Shown: positions 35,230-45,129, counted from the first letter of the stretch. The stretch is DNA of 64,000 bases from Consotaella salsifontis (GCF_900167365.1 NZ_FUXL01000004.1:346443-410442); one strand, 5' to 3'. Numbers and translations: made by a program. Notes: generated from the sequence alone by a model not told the origin.

Positions 35230-36393
35230 TCAACCTCTGTAAGGTTCGAGCACAAGGTCGCGTGTGACCACGATCCTGACGGGGAAGCCCGGCCGGATGG
35301 TCAGCGTCGGGGCGACGTTGAGCTGACGGCGGATGATCTGCTGGCCAGCGTCGTTGATGGTGTCCTGGCCACCGTTGCGGATGGCGCGCAACAGCCGGTC
35401 GTCGTCGTCAACTGCAAGCTCGGCCCCGACCGAAAGCAGCGTCGAAAGGCCGGCGGCCTTGGCCAAATCCCACCAATGGTAATCAACACCATCCTCAAGC
35501 CCGGCATAGCCTTGGCTGTCCGCGCCGGGCTGGCGCTCCAGAACGAGCGAACGGCCGTTCGGCAGGATGAGACGATTCCAGACGAGCAGCACGCGACGCT
35601 GGCCGAACTGCACGGCGTTGTCATACTGGCCGATGATCCGCGTGCCCTGCGGCACGAGCAGGATGCGGCCTGTCGGGCTGTCATAGATGTTCTCGGTCAC
35701 TTGCGCCGTGATCTGTCCCGGAAGGTCCGAACGGATGCCCGTGATGAGCGCGGCCGGAATGACCGCCCCGGCCTGGAGCACGAAGGGCGATGCCGGAGCC
35801 ATGACGCGATCCGATGACGTGGTGCGGCGGTCCACGGGCGCATTGAGGAAAGCAAGCTGCTTATCCTGTGCGGTCTGCTGGCCGGGCTGTCCTGTCAGGC
35901 CGGCAAGGTCGAGGCCGGCAAGCCCTGGCGTGGTGGAGCCGCCCGGCAACGTGGCTGCCGGGCTTCCGGTGCGGGCCTCGGTCTGGAAAAAGACGCGGCT
36001 GACGCGCGCGGCTTCTTCTTCGGCAAGCCGGCGTTCCTCGGCGCGATCGACGGTCGGCGTCGCGATCGTCGGCGGCACGATGGGCTGACCCCTGTTCTGC
36101 GCGTCGAGGATGGGCTTGCCCAGGTCGCCCGGCAACGGCGGCCCCAGGACCGGGCCGGTATAGTCGCGCGGCAGGCCGGCGAGGCCATCGGCGGGCTGAC
36201 GGTTGGAAGTCGAATAAAGCTCCTTGCCGCCGTCGCCACCCGTGCGGGTCTGGAGCGCATAGATCAGCGTCCCGCCGATGCCGACAAGCGCCACGGCGGC
36301 AGCGCTGGCCAGCACCTTGCGCGAAAGACGAGTGACGCGCGGGGCTTCCGCGCGAAGCCGCATCGGTGCGGCATTGGTTTCAGTGTCGGTCAT
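35230..36393 (-). CDS. trbI: Conjugal transfer protein TrbI (VirB10-like)
   Basis: A 387-residue inner-membrane protein spanning the periplasm. A membrane segment lies near residues 28-47 (VLASAAAVALVGIGGTLIYAL), then a Pro-rich linker and a C-terminal TrbI domain with GAVIPAALITGIRSDLPGQ, VTENIYDSPTGR, LLVPQGTRIIGQYDN and DYHWWDLAKAAGLSTLL. It bridges the inner- and outer-membrane complexes of the type IV secretion pore. Its ATG shares a base with the trbG stop. Confidence 0.96.
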   Translation of the reverse strand: MTDTETNAAPMRLRAEAPRVTRLSRKVLASAAAVALVGIGGTLIYALQTRTGGDGGKELYSTSNRQPADGLAGLPRDYTGPVLGPPLPGDLGKPILDAQNRGQPIVPPTIATPTVDRAEERRLAEEEAARVSRVFFQTEARTGSPAATLPGGSTTPGLAGLDLAGLTGQPGQQTAQDKQLAFLNAPVDRRTTSSDRVMAPASPFVLQAGAVIPAALITGIRSDLPGQITAQVTENIYDSPTGRILLVPQGTRIIGQYDNAVQFGQRRVLLVWNRLILPNGRSLVLERQPGADSQGYAGLEDGVDYHWWDLAKAAGLSTLLSVGAELAVDDDDRLLRAIRNGGQDTINDAGQQIIRRQLNVAPTLTIRPGFPVRIVVTRDLVLEPYRG

Positions 36394-37346
36394 TAGGATG
36401 GCCTCCCGTCCGTGCGGACAATCCTGACGGTCTGTTGCTGCTTGCCGCCACCAAGGCGCAGTTCGGCCGCCCCAAAAAGGCGGTCCACGATCAGGATGTT
36501 TTGATGGATGCGGCTGTTGACGATCTGCGCCTCGCCGTCCGCACCAAGCACGAAGATCGGCGGCATTTCGCCCTGCACGATGCCGCGCGGAAACTCGACA
36601 TAGACGCGCCTGCCGTCGTCATAGACCGCGACGGGCTTCCACGGCGGATTGTCGCCGGTCAGGCCATAGCGATAGTTGCGCGCGGCGACGGACGGAATGA
36701 CCGGCGTGGCAGGCACGGCCTGGCGCTGCCCGGCCGGCTGCTGCGGATAGGCCCAGGCAACGGACGGCATATAGGGCTTCTCGCCGGATCGCAGCTCGAG
36801 CATGTAGGTGCGCCGGTCTGTGGTCACGACAAGATTGGTCGTGAGGTCCGGCCGGGTCGGCTTCACAAGGATATGGACGCGGCGGGTCGTGCCGCTGCCG
36901 CTCTCGGTGTCGCCGATGATCCAGCGGGCCGTGTCGCCGGCCGCAATCGGCCCCGCGCCGGTCAGGCTCTCGCCCGGCTCCAAGGCAATGTCGGTGATCT
37001 GGCCGGGCGCGGCATAGACCTGATAGAGCGCGCCTTCACTCCAGGGATAAATCTGAATGGCGTTGTAGTAGCCCTCCCGGCGCGGCTGCACGCGAGCGGC
37101 GGCGTTGGCGTTCTCGACGCGGCCGGTCGCCGTGGTGGCTGTCTGGCCGCCGCGCGCGACGGTCCAGGCTGGCGGGATATGGATCGGCCGCGGCCGGTCG
37201 TCGGTGACGGCCGCGGGGATCGCCGGCAGCGGCGGCACGCTGGCGTCGTAGCTGATCTGCGGGGGCTTGTAGGTCGCGCAACCGGCCAATGCGGTAGCCG
37301 ACAGCATGAAGGCGGCAAGCGCGGGTTTATGGAAAGCCTTGCTCAT
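36393..37346 (-). CDS. trbG: Conjugal transfer protein TrbG (VirB9-like lipoprotein)
   Basis: About 317 residues. The N-terminal signal ends in the lipobox LAGC (residues ALAGCATYK), and the VirB9/CagX domain is visible as YPWSEGALYQVYAAPGQITDIAL and RTYMLELRS. It forms the outer-membrane ring of the mating pore with TrbI. ATG 37346 overlaps the trbF stop as ATGA; the frame extends further upstream only inside trbF. Confidence 0.95.
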   Translation of the reverse strand: MSKAFHKPALAAFMLSATALAGCATYKPPQISYDASVPPLPAIPAAVTDDRPRPIHIPPAWTVARGGQTATTATGRVENANAAARVQPRREGYYNAIQIYPWSEGALYQVYAAPGQITDIALEPGESLTGAGPIAAGDTARWIIGDTESGSGTTRRVHILVKPTRPDLTTNLVVTTDRRTYMLELRSGEKPYMPSVAWAYPQQPAGQRQAVPATPVIPSVAARNYRYGLTGDNPPWKPVAVYDDGRRVYVEFPRGIVQGEMPPIFVLGADGEAQIVNSRIHQNILIVDRLFGAAELRLGGGKQQQTVRIVRTDGRPS

Positions 37347-38032
37347 TGGCTCATCTCCCGCGACCACGAAATTGCGTTGACGTAGATTCCGAGCGGATTC
37401 GATTTGAGCCGGTCGGCGTCGCGCGGCGGCTGAAGCACGATGGTCAGGATCGCGGTCCACCGCTCCGTGGTGGCGAGCTTGCCGTCTTCATAGTGCTGCT
37501 CGGTCCAGGCCACGCGGAAGCTATCCGGCGAAGCGCGAATGACGCTCGACACCTCGACGGAAACCTGTTGCTTGCCGACTTTCGTGAACGGGTCGTTCGC
37601 ACGCGCATAATCGTTGAGCGCCGCCGCGCCGCGATCTGTCGTCCACTCATAGGCGCGAAGCCAGTTCTGGCGGACGATGATGGGATCGGACGGGATGCTC
37701 CTGACCTGCTCGACGAACCGCGCAAGATGCCACGCCACTTGCGGGTCGGTCGGGCGATAGTCGGCCGTTGCCGGCGCGACGGCCTGCGCCTGGCCGAGCC
37801 GGTCAACCTGAACCACCCACGGCACGACGGTCCCGCGCGCGGTCTGCCAGACAAGGGCGGACGCGAAGCCGGCCGAAAGGATGAGGCTGCCGAACGCCAT
37901 AAAGCGCCAGTTCTTCGCCTGAACGCGGGCCGAACCTATGCGCTCGTCCCAAACCTGCGCGGCCTTCTGGTAGGGCGTTTCGGGTTGCGGGGTCTTGCCG
38001 TAATGCACGGCGGGTCGCTTGAAGATGCTCAT
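37343..38032 (-). CDS. trbF: Conjugal transfer protein TrbF (VirB8-like)
   Basis: A 229-residue protein. The N-terminal cytoplasmic part (YGKTPQPETPYQKAAQVWDERIGSA) is the TrbF signature, followed by one membrane segment (FMAFGSLILSAGFASALVW) and a periplasmic NTF2-like VirB8 domain. It is an inner-membrane scaffold of the type IV pore. ATGA overlap with trbL upstream and trbG downstream shows tight translational coupling. Confidence 0.95.
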   Translation of the reverse strand: MSIFKRPAVHYGKTPQPETPYQKAAQVWDERIGSARVQAKNWRFMAFGSLILSAGFASALVWQTARGTVVPWVVQVDRLGQAQAVAPATADYRPTDPQVAWHLARFVEQVRSIPSDPIIVRQNWLRAYEWTTDRGAAALNDYARANDPFTKVGKQQVSVEVSSVIRASPDSFRVAWTEQHYEDGKLATTERWTAILTIVLQPPRDADRLKSNPLGIYVNAISWSREMSQ

Positions 38033-39387
38033 GTGCGGTCGCTTTCAGAGAGGTTGACGGAAGAACCGGAGGCGTGGCTGTCGCCGGAGCGGACGGCGTG
38101 CGCGGCGGTCTGAACGGCATGGGCCGTGTGCCCGCCCTGGCGCATCCGCTGCGCCCAGCCGGGCGGCGAACCGGAACCCTGTTGGGATGCGGCTGCGGCT
38201 TCGGCCGTGCCGCCCACCGTGCCCCCGGTGGATGCACCGCCCGTCGCGCCGAACCCGGCCTTGACGCCATCGGAGAAGCTGGACTTGACGCTTTCGGAAG
38301 CGCGCGCAACGGCGCGCTTGAGTGGCGAGATCGCGGCGGAACCTGCGGCACGCGCGACGCCGCCCATGCCGGAGGCGACGCCGGCAGCGCCGGACTGGCC
38401 GACCGAACCAAGGCTATAGGCTGCGGATGCCGCGCCGGCTGCGGTCGCGCCGCCGCGCACGGCGGCAGCGCCGCCCGATAACGCGGCAGCGCCTCCCTTG
38501 ACAGCAAGCCCGGCTGCGCCGCCTGCGGCAAGAGCTGCGCCGCCAACGGCAAGGCCGGTGCCGACTGCTGCGCCCGCGCCAAGCTGCGGGCTTCCGCTGA
38601 CAAGGCCGGATGCGATGCCGGGTCCGAAGATGCCTAGGCCGACGAGCGACAATGCGGCCAGCACCACGGCCATGGCGTCGTCGATGCTTGGTGTTTGGCC
38701 GCCGAAGCCTTGCGTGAATTGCGAGAACAGGGTCGAGCCGATGCCGACGATCACGGCGAGCACCAGAACCTTGATGCCGGACGAAATGACGTTCCCCATG
38801 ACCCTTTCGGCCATGAAGGCGGTCTTGCCAAACAGGCCGAACGGGATGAGGACGAAGCCCGCCAGCGTGCTCAACTTGAACTCGATCAACGTCACGAAAA
38901 GCTGGATCGCCAAAATGAAGAACGCGAGGATGACGAGCGCCCATGCGAACAGCAGGCACGCGATCTGAATGAAGTTCTCGAAGAACGCGACCCAGCCCAT
39001 AAGGTCGGAAATGGAGTCGAGCAGCGGCCGGGCGGCGTCGAGGCCAGTTTGCGCGACCTTGCCGGGCCGCATCAAATCCTGCGCGGTGAATCCCGTGCCG
39101 GATGCTTTCAGACCCAGGCCGGCGAAGCTGTCGAAAACGATCTTCGCAAGGTTGTTCCAGTTGCCGATGAGATAGGCGAAGACGCCGACGAACAGCGTCT
39201 TCTTCACCAGCCGCGCAATAATGTCGTCGTCCGCGCTCCAGCTCCAGAACAGAGCCGCCAGGGTCACGTCGATGACGATGAGCGTGGTCGCGATGAACGC
39301 CACCTCGCCGCCAAGCAACCCAAAACCGGAGTCGATGTAGCGGGTGAAGGTGCCTAGAAAATTGTCGATGACGCCTGCGCCACCCAT
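38029..39387 (-). CDS. trbL: P-type conjugative transfer protein TrbL (VirB6-like)
   Basis: A 452-residue polytopic protein. Several hydrophobic segments lie between residues 20 and 270 (for example GEVAFIATTLIVIDVTLAALF, LLFAWALVILAFFILAIQLF, VLAALSLVGLGIFGPGIASG), followed by a long Gly/Ala/Ser-rich C-terminal tail, typical of TrbL. It forms part of the inner-membrane channel. The stop overlaps trbF. Confidence 0.95.
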   Translation of the reverse strand: MGGAGVIDNFLGTFTRYIDSGFGLLGGEVAFIATTLIVIDVTLAALFWSWSADDDIIARLVKKTLFVGVFAYLIGNWNNLAKIVFDSFAGLGLKASGTGFTAQDLMRPGKVAQTGLDAARPLLDSISDLMGWVAFFENFIQIACLLFAWALVILAFFILAIQLFVTLIEFKLSTLAGFVLIPFGLFGKTAFMAERVMGNVISSGIKVLVLAVIVGIGSTLFSQFTQGFGGQTPSIDDAMAVVLAALSLVGLGIFGPGIASGLVSGSPQLGAGAAVGTGLAVGGAALAAGGAAGLAVKGGAAALSGGAAAVRGGATAAGAASAAYSLGSVGQSGAAGVASGMGGVARAAGSAAISPLKRAVARASESVKSSFSDGVKAGFGATGGASTGGTVGGTAEAAAASQQGSGSPPGWAQRMRQGGHTAHAVQTAAHAVRSGDSHASGSSVNLSESDRT

Positions 39388-39390
39388 ACG

Positions 39391-39681
39391 TCACCGCCCT
39401 TCGCTGGAATTGGCAGCGGGTGCGGCCGGCGCGCGTGTCCGGCCGAGAAAGCGGTCGCGCGTTTCGGCCCATACGCGCAGGCATTCCGTGTCGTCGGCAG
39501 CTTTCTGGCCAAGCTGCTGGCACCGGCGCTGCCCTTCTCGCAGCGGGTCGCGGTCGGGCTGGAGAAGACGCTGCGGCGATGCCGGCGCGTCCTCCTTTCG
39601 GGTCATTTCGATGGCCGTCGCTGTGATCGCGATGGCGACGAATATGATTGCGCCCAGCCGGGCCAGCATCTTGCCGTCCAT
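39391..39681 (-). CDS. trbK: Putative entry exclusion protein TrbK-alt
   Basis: A 96-residue protein with an N-terminal membrane segment (LARLGAIIFVAIAITATAI) and a short periplasmic part holding two cysteines (CQQL, ECLRVW). Its position between trbL and trbJ and the RxCQ...CLRVWAE pattern match the TrbK-alt family, thought to block redundant DNA entry from cells carrying the same element. Whether it excludes has to be taken from the family name. Confidence 0.85.
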   Translation of the reverse strand: MDGKMLARLGAIIFVAIAITATAIEMTRKEDAPASPQRLLQPDRDPLREGQRRCQQLGQKAADDTECLRVWAETRDRFLGRTRAPAAPAANSSEGR

Positions 39682-39691
39682 GCCCGTGTCC

Positions 39692-40456
39692 TCAATTGCC
39701 GCTGTTGAACATCTGCGCGTTGCCGGGCGTGTAGCCGCTGCCGGGCGTGAGGAAGCGGCGGCGCTGCTCGCGGCCCTGTTCGGCCGCCGCCGCGCGCTCG
39801 GCTTCGGTCAGCGCGCCCGCCCGGCCGTTGGCGGCGAGAAGCGCCACGAGGTCGGAAAGCTGCTGCGACTGGAGGGCAAGGATTTGATTGCCCGCCTGCG
39901 TCGCCTGGAGCGCGCCGGTCGCGCCCTGGCTCTGGCCGACAAGCGCCGACATTTGCGTGCGGTTGCTGTCGATGTTGCCAACGACACCGGCCTGGACGCG
40001 CATGGCGTCCTGCAAACCGCCGACGGTGTTTTTCCAGCGGGCGCGGGCATCGGCAACGAGCTGCTGATTGCTCGCCGACATGGACACGTTGCCGTATTGG
40101 CTCTGAAACGCCTGGTCGATCTGCTGGACGTTGAAGGCGATGTTCTGCGCCTGGTTCAATAGCTGCTGCGTCTTTTGAACCGATTGCTGAATTTGCTGGA
40201 GTGCCGAAAATGGTAGGCTCGCCAGATTGCGGGCCTGGTTGATGAGCATCTGCGCTTCGTTCTGAAGGCTGGTGATCTGGTGGGTGATCTGCTCCAGCGA
40301 ACGCGCGGCGGTCAGCACGTTTTGCGCATAGTTGCTGGGGTCGAACACGATGATGGCGTGCGCGGGCGTCGCGATCATCGACGATACGGCCAGCGGCGCG
40401 GCGAGGATGGATGCGGCCATGAGAATAGCGCGCGAGCGGAAACGGCGAATGGTCAT
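39692..40456 (-). CDS. trbJ: Conjugal transfer protein TrbJ (VirB5-like)
   Basis: A 254-residue secreted protein. A cleavable signal peptide (LMAASILAAPLAVSSMIATPAHA) is followed by IVFDPSNYAQNVLTAARSLEQI, the TrbJ signature, and a long Gln-rich helical region. It is predicted to be a minor pilus or adhesion component of the mating pore. ATGA overlap with trbE. Confidence 0.94.
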   Translation of the reverse strand: MTIRRFRSRAILMAASILAAPLAVSSMIATPAHAIIVFDPSNYAQNVLTAARSLEQITHQITSLQNEAQMLINQARNLASLPFSALQQIQQSVQKTQQLLNQAQNIAFNVQQIDQAFQSQYGNVSMSASNQQLVADARARWKNTVGGLQDAMRVQAGVVGNIDSNRTQMSALVGQSQGATGALQATQAGNQILALQSQQLSDLVALLAANGRAGALTEAERAAAAEQGREQRRRFLTPGSGYTPGNAQMFNSGN

Positions 40457-42909
40457 GGTTGGGACTCCTTTTCGGTCTGGGGGATGAGCGTCGGAAAGGT
40501 CGGGAGAAGTTCGACGGCCCAGCCGACTTCGCGGGCCGCGAGCCAGGCCGCGAGAAATCCGTCGCGGCCGTGCTCGGCGACGATCTGCGCGATAAGCGTC
40601 TGGTCGGATTTGGAGGATGCGGCGGAGAGCGCGAGGCCGATTTCGGACAGGCCCAGCTCGAACAGGCGATTGCCGCGCCGTGACTGGCAGTAATAATCCC
40701 GCTTCGGCGTCGCCCGTGCGAGGATTTCTATCTGCCGGTCATTGAGGCCGAAGCGCCGATAGATGGCCGTGATCTGCGGCTCGATAGCGCGTTCGTTCGG
40801 CAGCAAGAGCCGCGTCGGGCAGCTTTCGATGATGGCCGGCGCTATCGGCGAATTGTCGATGTCGGAAAGCGACTGCGTGGCGAAGATGACGCTGGCGTTT
40901 TTCTTACGCAACGTCTTCAACCACTCCCTCAATTGCCCCGCGAACCCCTCGTCGTCGAGCGCAAGCCAGCCTTCATCTATGATGAGCAGCGTCGGCCGCC
41001 CATCGAGCCGGTCGCCGATGCGATGGAACAGATAGGCCAGCACGGCGGGCGCGGCCCCGGTGCCGACAAGCCCCTCGATCTCGAACGCCTGCACTTGCGA
41101 TCCGCCCAGGTGCTCGGCCTCGGCGTCGAGCAACCGGCCATAGGGACCGCCGACGCAATACGGCCGAAGGGCTTGTTTCAGGTCGTTGGATTGCAGCAGC
41201 ACTGCAAGGCCGGTGATGGTGCGTTCTCCGACCGGCGCGGACGCGAGCGAAGTCAGCGCCGTCCAGATATGTTCCTTCACCTCCGGGGTGATCGTGATGC
41301 CTTCACGGATGAGGATGGCCACGATCCAGTCGGCCGCCCAGGCGCGTTCATAGGTATCGTCGATCCGGGCGAGCGGCTGGAGCGATACGGAAGCGTCGGA
41401 ACCTTCGGTCAGGCCGCCGCCCAGGTCGTGCCAGTCGCCGCCCATGGCCAGCGACGCGGCGCGGATGCTGCCGCCGAAATCGAACGCGAACACCTGGCTG
41501 CGGTCGTAACGGCGGAACTGCAAGGCCATGAGCGCGAGCAACACGCTCTTGCCCGCGCCTGTGGGACCGACGACGAGGGTGTGGCCCACGTCGCCGACAT
41601 GAAGGGAAAACCGGAACGGGGTGGAGCCTTCGGTCTTTGCATAAAGCAGAGGGGGCGCACCGAAATGCTCGTCCCGTTCCGGCCCCGCCCACACCGCTGA
41701 AAGCGGGATCATGTGGGCGAGATTCAAGGTGCTGATGGGCGGCTGCCGGACGTTCGCGTAGGCGTGGCCGGGCAAGCTGCCGAGCCATGCGTCAACCGCG
41801 TTGACCGTCTCCACCATGGCGGTGAAGTCGCGTCCCTGGATGACCTTTTCGGCCAGCCGCAATTTCTCGTCGGCAATCCTGGGATCGGCGTCCCATACGG
41901 TGAAGGTGGCCGTGACGTAGGCCATCCCCGCCACGTCGGCCCCAAGCTCCTGCAACGCCATGTCCGCGTCGGCGGCTTTGTTCGCCGCATCCGTATCCAC
42001 GAGAACGGATGCTTCGTTCGTCATGACTTCTTTGAGGATCGCGGCAATCGACTTGCGCTTGGCGAACCATTGCCGCCTGATCCTGGTGAGCAGCTTCGTC
42101 GCGTCGGTCTTGTCGAGCAGGATCGCGCGCGTGCTCCAGCGATACGGAAACGCCAGCCGGTTCAAATCGTCGAGCAGGCCCGGCGTCGTCGCTGTCGGGA
42201 AGCCAATGACGGTCAAGACACGGAGATGCTGGTCGCCCAGGCGCGGCTCCAGCCCGCCGGCCAACGGCTGGTCCGTGAGCAGCGCGTCAAGGTAGATCGG
42301 CGTTTCGGGAACGCGGACGCGATGGCGTTTCGTCGAGACGCAGGAATGAAGGAAGGTCAGCGTCTCGCTATCGTCGAGCCATGCACATTCCGGCATGAAG
42401 CCATCGAGCAATGCGAGCACGCGGTCGGTGCGGTCAATGAAGGCGCGCAGCACTTCATAGGGATCGACGCCGGATTGCTCACGGCCCTCGTAAAGCCATG
42501 TCTCGGCGCGTGCGGCTTCCTCGGCAGGAGGAAGATAGAGAAAGGTCAGGAAATAGCCCGACACGAAATGCGCGCCGGCTTCCTCGAACGCGGCCTTGCG
42601 CTCGGCGTCGAGCAGCCCGGATGCCGGATCGGGAAACGGGCTGTCGGGATAGGTTGCGGCTTCGCTGCGCTGCGCCTCCACGAAAATCGCCCAGCCCGAT
42701 CCGAGACGGCGAAAGGCATTGTTGATTCGGCCGGCGACGGCGACCAGCTCGGCCGCGACGGCGGAATCCAGGTCCGGCCCGCGAAACTTCGCGGTGCGCT
42801 GGAACGATCCGTCCTTGTTCAAGACGATGCCAGGCCCGACAAGTGCGGCCCAGGGCAGATAGTCGGCAAGGCGACTGGCGGTGCGGCGATATTCGGCGAG
42901 GTTCATCAT
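40453..42909 (-). CDS. trbE: Conjugal transfer ATPase TrbE (VirB4-like)
   Basis: An 818-residue inner-membrane-associated ATPase. The N-terminal CagE/TrbE/VirB domain is followed by Walker A GPTGAGKS near residue 445 and Walker B LLIIDEGWLAL near residue 640, with SVIFATQSLSDI downstream, all expected for VirB4 proteins. It energises pilus assembly and substrate transport. Two adjacent ATG codons (42909, 42906) are available; GAGG lies seven bases from the first. Confidence 0.97.
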   Translation of the reverse strand: MMNLAEYRRTASRLADYLPWAALVGPGIVLNKDGSFQRTAKFRGPDLDSAVAAELVAVAGRINNAFRRLGSGWAIFVEAQRSEAATYPDSPFPDPASGLLDAERKAAFEEAGAHFVSGYFLTFLYLPPAEEAARAETWLYEGREQSGVDPYEVLRAFIDRTDRVLALLDGFMPECAWLDDSETLTFLHSCVSTKRHRVRVPETPIYLDALLTDQPLAGGLEPRLGDQHLRVLTVIGFPTATTPGLLDDLNRLAFPYRWSTRAILLDKTDATKLLTRIRRQWFAKRKSIAAILKEVMTNEASVLVDTDAANKAADADMALQELGADVAGMAYVTATFTVWDADPRIADEKLRLAEKVIQGRDFTAMVETVNAVDAWLGSLPGHAYANVRQPPISTLNLAHMIPLSAVWAGPERDEHFGAPPLLYAKTEGSTPFRFSLHVGDVGHTLVVGPTGAGKSVLLALMALQFRRYDRSQVFAFDFGGSIRAASLAMGGDWHDLGGGLTEGSDASVSLQPLARIDDTYERAWAADWIVAILIREGITITPEVKEHIWTALTSLASAPVGERTITGLAVLLQSNDLKQALRPYCVGGPYGRLLDAEAEHLGGSQVQAFEIEGLVGTGAAPAVLAYLFHRIGDRLDGRPTLLIIDEGWLALDDEGFAGQLREWLKTLRKKNASVIFATQSLSDIDNSPIAPAIIESCPTRLLLPNERAIEPQITAIYRRFGLNDRQIEILARATPKRDYYCQSRRGNRLFELGLSEIGLALSAASSKSDQTLIAQIVAEHGRDGFLAAWLAAREVGWAVELLPTFPTLIPQTEKESQP

Positions 42910-42918
42910 GGCCGCGCC

Positions 42919-43200
42919 TCACGCTGCAAGGTTCGCGGGGATGCGCAGATGCCGCCGCCCGACTTCGACGAATTGGGGATCGCGCTTCGCCGCCCATACG
43001 GCCGCGAAATGGCCGATCGTCCATATGGCGAGGCCGACCAGCCAGAGGCGCAAGCCAAGGCCCACGGCCCCGGCCAGCGTCCCGTTCATGATGGCGATGG
43101 AGCGCGGTGCGCCGCCGAGCAAAATATGCTCGGTCAGCGCGCGATGGACCGGGATCGTGAACCCCGGCACCGTGTCCAATTGCTCGAACGCGCCCGTCAT
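42919..43200 (-). CDS. trbD: Conjugal transfer protein TrbD (VirB3-like)
   Basis: A 93-residue protein with two hydrophobic stretches (SIAIMNGTLAGAVGLGL and WLVGLAIWTIGHFAAVWAA) and the VPVHRALTEHILLGGAPR-type lead-in of TrbD. ATG 43200 shares one base with the trbC stop; the longer open frame upstream is only a shadow of trbC. It is an inner-membrane partner of the TrbE ATPase. Confidence 0.93.
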   Translation of the reverse strand: MTGAFEQLDTVPGFTIPVHRALTEHILLGGAPRSIAIMNGTLAGAVGLGLRLWLVGLAIWTIGHFAAVWAAKRDPQFVEVGRRHLRIPANLAA

Positions 43201-43532
43201 CAAACGAGCGCCCCGCCGCCGAAGCTGAAGAAGCTGAGGAAGAACGAGCTGGCCGCAAACGCGATGCTGAGGCCGAACACGATCTGGATGAGACGACGGA
43301 AGCCGCCGCTGGTGTCGCCGAAGGCGAGCGTGAGGCCGGTCACGATGATGATGATAACCGCCACCACCTTGGAAACCGGTCCCTCGATGGATTGCAGGAT
43401 TTGTTGAAGCGGCTGTTCCCAGGGCATGGACGAACCGGACGCATGAGCGGCCGGGGTCATGAGCAAGGTCGTGGCCACGAAAGCGGTGGCTGTCGCGAGG
43501 CGGCGACGGATACGCGAGACGGATTGAATCAT
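43200..43532 (-). CDS. trbC: Conjugal transfer pilin TrbC (VirB2-like)
   Basis: A 110-residue pro-pilin. A long basic signal peptide ends at PAAHA, followed by two membrane segments (VVAVIIIIVTGLTLAFG and IVFGLSIAFAASSFFLSF). This matches the small cyclic or processed pilins of trb systems; the TraF-type peptidase encoded later on the ICE is the expected maturation enzyme. Confidence 0.94.
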   Translation of the reverse strand: MIQSVSRIRRRLATATAFVATTLLMTPAAHASGSSMPWEQPLQQILQSIEGPVSKVVAVIIIIVTGLTLAFGDTSGGFRRLIQIVFGLSIAFAASSFFLSFFSFGGGALV

Positions 43533-44512
43533 TCGGATTCTCCTGTGCTGGTGGGGATTGCGGGGGTGATGCGGTAATCGCCGTCCGGCCCCAGCCCCTC
43601 GACGCGGGCGAGTTCGACAAGCCGACGCGACGAACCGCGTCCGGACAGGACGGCAACAAGGTCGATGGTTTCCGCGATCAGGGCGCGCGGGACGGTGACG
43701 ACAGCCTCTTGAATGAGCTGTTCAAGGCGGCGCAGCGCGCCGATGCCCGTGCCGGCGTGAATGGTGCCGATGCCGCCCGGATGGCCGGTGCCCCAGGCTT
43801 TGAGCAGGTCCAGCGCCTCCGCTCCCCGGACCTCGCCGATAGGGATACGGTCGGGGCGCAGGCGCAGCGACGAGCGGACAAGATCGGAAAGTGTCGCCAC
43901 GCCGTCCTTCGTCCGCATGGCGACGAGGTTGGGCGCGGCACATTGCAGCTCGCGCGTGTCCTCGATGATGACGACGCGATCCGCGCCCTTCGCCACCTCC
44001 GCGAGCAGCGCATTGGTCAGCGTGGTCTTGCCCGTGCTGGTGCCGCCCGCGACAAGGATGTTCGCGCGCGACGCGACTGCCATGCGCAGCGTCGCGGCCT
44101 GATCGGCGGTCATGATGCGGCCCGCTACGTAGTCGTCGAGCGTGAACACCGCGACGGCAGGCTTGCGGATGGCGAAGGCCGGAGCTGCGACGACGGGCGG
44201 TAAAAGCCCCTCGAACCGTTCGCCCGTTTCGGGAAGCTCCGCCGACACGCGGGGCGAGCGGGCGTGGACCTCCGCGCCGACATGATGGGCGACAAGGCGG
44301 ATGATGCGCTCGCCATCGGCCGGCGACATGGTTTCGCCCGTGTCGGCCAGCCCTTCGGAAAGCCGGTCGATCCAGATGCGGCCGTCTGGATTCAACATGA
44401 CCTCGACCACGGCCGGGTCTTCCAAAAACCGGGCGATGGCCGGGCCGAGCGCGGTGCGCAACATGCGCGCGCCGCGCTGCATCGCTTCCGGTCTATGGTG
44501 TGTGGTAATCAT
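43529..44512 (-). CDS. trbB: Conjugal transfer ATPase TrbB (VirB11-like)
   Basis: A 327-residue hexameric secretion ATPase. Walker A is [14 protein letters not shown] near residue 156; [11 protein letters not shown] (Asp box), [25 protein letters not shown] (Walker B region) and TIHAG (His box) follow. It is first in the trb operon; a 20-bp element shared with the traG upstream region lies 117-136 bases before its start. Confidence 0.97.
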   Translation of the reverse strand: MITTHHRPEAMQRGARMLRTALGPAIARFLEDPAVVEVMLNPDGRIWIDRLSEGLADTGETMSPADGERIIRLVAHHVGAEVHARSPRVSAELPETGERFEGLLPPVVAAPAFAIRKPAVAVFTLDDYVAGRIMTADQAATLRMAVASRANILVAGGTSTGKTTLTNALLAEVAKGADRVVIIEDTRELQCAAPNLVAMRTKDGVATLSDLVRSSLRLRPDRIPIGEVRGAEALDLLKAWGTGHPGGIGTIHAGTGIGALRRLEQLIQEAVVTVPRALIAETIDLVAVLSGRGSSRRLVELARVEGLGPDGDYRITPAIPTSTGESE

Positions 44513-44628
44513 ATCGGCCCCGATACCAGGCGGGGCGCGACAGACGGTCCCCGCAACGGGGTCGATTAAAAGAGCCTGAAATCAGGCTGATTCAACAAGT
44601 ATCGAATTGGGTGCGGTGATCGGCGGCC

Positions 44629-44648
44629 ATCGGCGGCGAATAGGACGG
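44629..44648. promoter_or_regulatory. Shared 20-bp element upstream of the trb operon
   Basis: ATCGGCGGCGAATAGGACGG; a copy with one mismatch occurs at 47216-47235 upstream of traG. Both lie about 100-140 bases before the first start codon of a minus-strand transfer operon. Likely a promoter or regulator site. Confidence 0.55.
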
Positions 44649-44657
44649 TTTGAAAAT

Positions 44658-45119
44658 TCAGGCTTCGCCGCTATTCGCCTCGAACTGTTCTTGCGCTGGA
44701 CTGTCGCGAAGCGAATCAACGTCGCGCGAAAGCTCTTTCAGAAACCCGTCGCTGGTCGCCAGACGCTTGCCGAGCATCTGCATAAAGCCCTCGAACCTCT
44801 CCGCTCCCTTTGCGCGCGCGCCGGCCTGGGCACTCTCCGGCAGCGGCGGTGTGGACGAAAGCCAGATGCGGATGAACAGCGAAACGGTTTCGCCGAGCAC
44901 GGCTAGATCCTCGTCGAGCGCGTGGATCTCGCGGCCGAGTTTGTCGAGGCGGCGCGACATGGCCGCCTCCAGCCGATCCGATGCGTCGCCGGACAGAAAG
45001 GACGCGACCGCCGCCTCGATGATGGCGGATTTCGAGACTTGCCGGCGCAGCGCCAGCGCCTCGACCTGTTTCAACAGCTCGAACTCGAAATAGACGTTCA
45101 TGCGGGTTTTGGTGGTCAT
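44658..45119 (-). CDS. CopG/RHH family regulator-like protein
   Basis: A 153-residue protein. The N-terminal 45 residues MTTKTRMNVYFEFELLKQVE plus VSKSAIIEAAVASFLSG fit a ribbon-helix-helix DNA-binding fold; the rest is helical. It starts ten bases after the traG stop, and homologues sit next to traG in related ICEs. It probably regulates transfer genes, but no target is shown. Confidence 0.82.
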   Translation of the reverse strand: MTTKTRMNVYFEFELLKQVEALALRRQVSKSAIIEAAVASFLSGDASDRLEAAMSRRLDKLGREIHALDEDLAVLGETVSLFIRIWLSSTPPLPESAQAGARAKGAERFEGFMQMLGKRLATSDGFLKELSRDVDSLRDSPAQEQFEANSGEA

Positions 45120-45129
45120 GGGCGTGTCC

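Noticed and set aside
41713..43407. A 564-codon plus-strand open frame.
   Set aside because: It is antisense to trbE, trbD and trbC, which are unambiguous.
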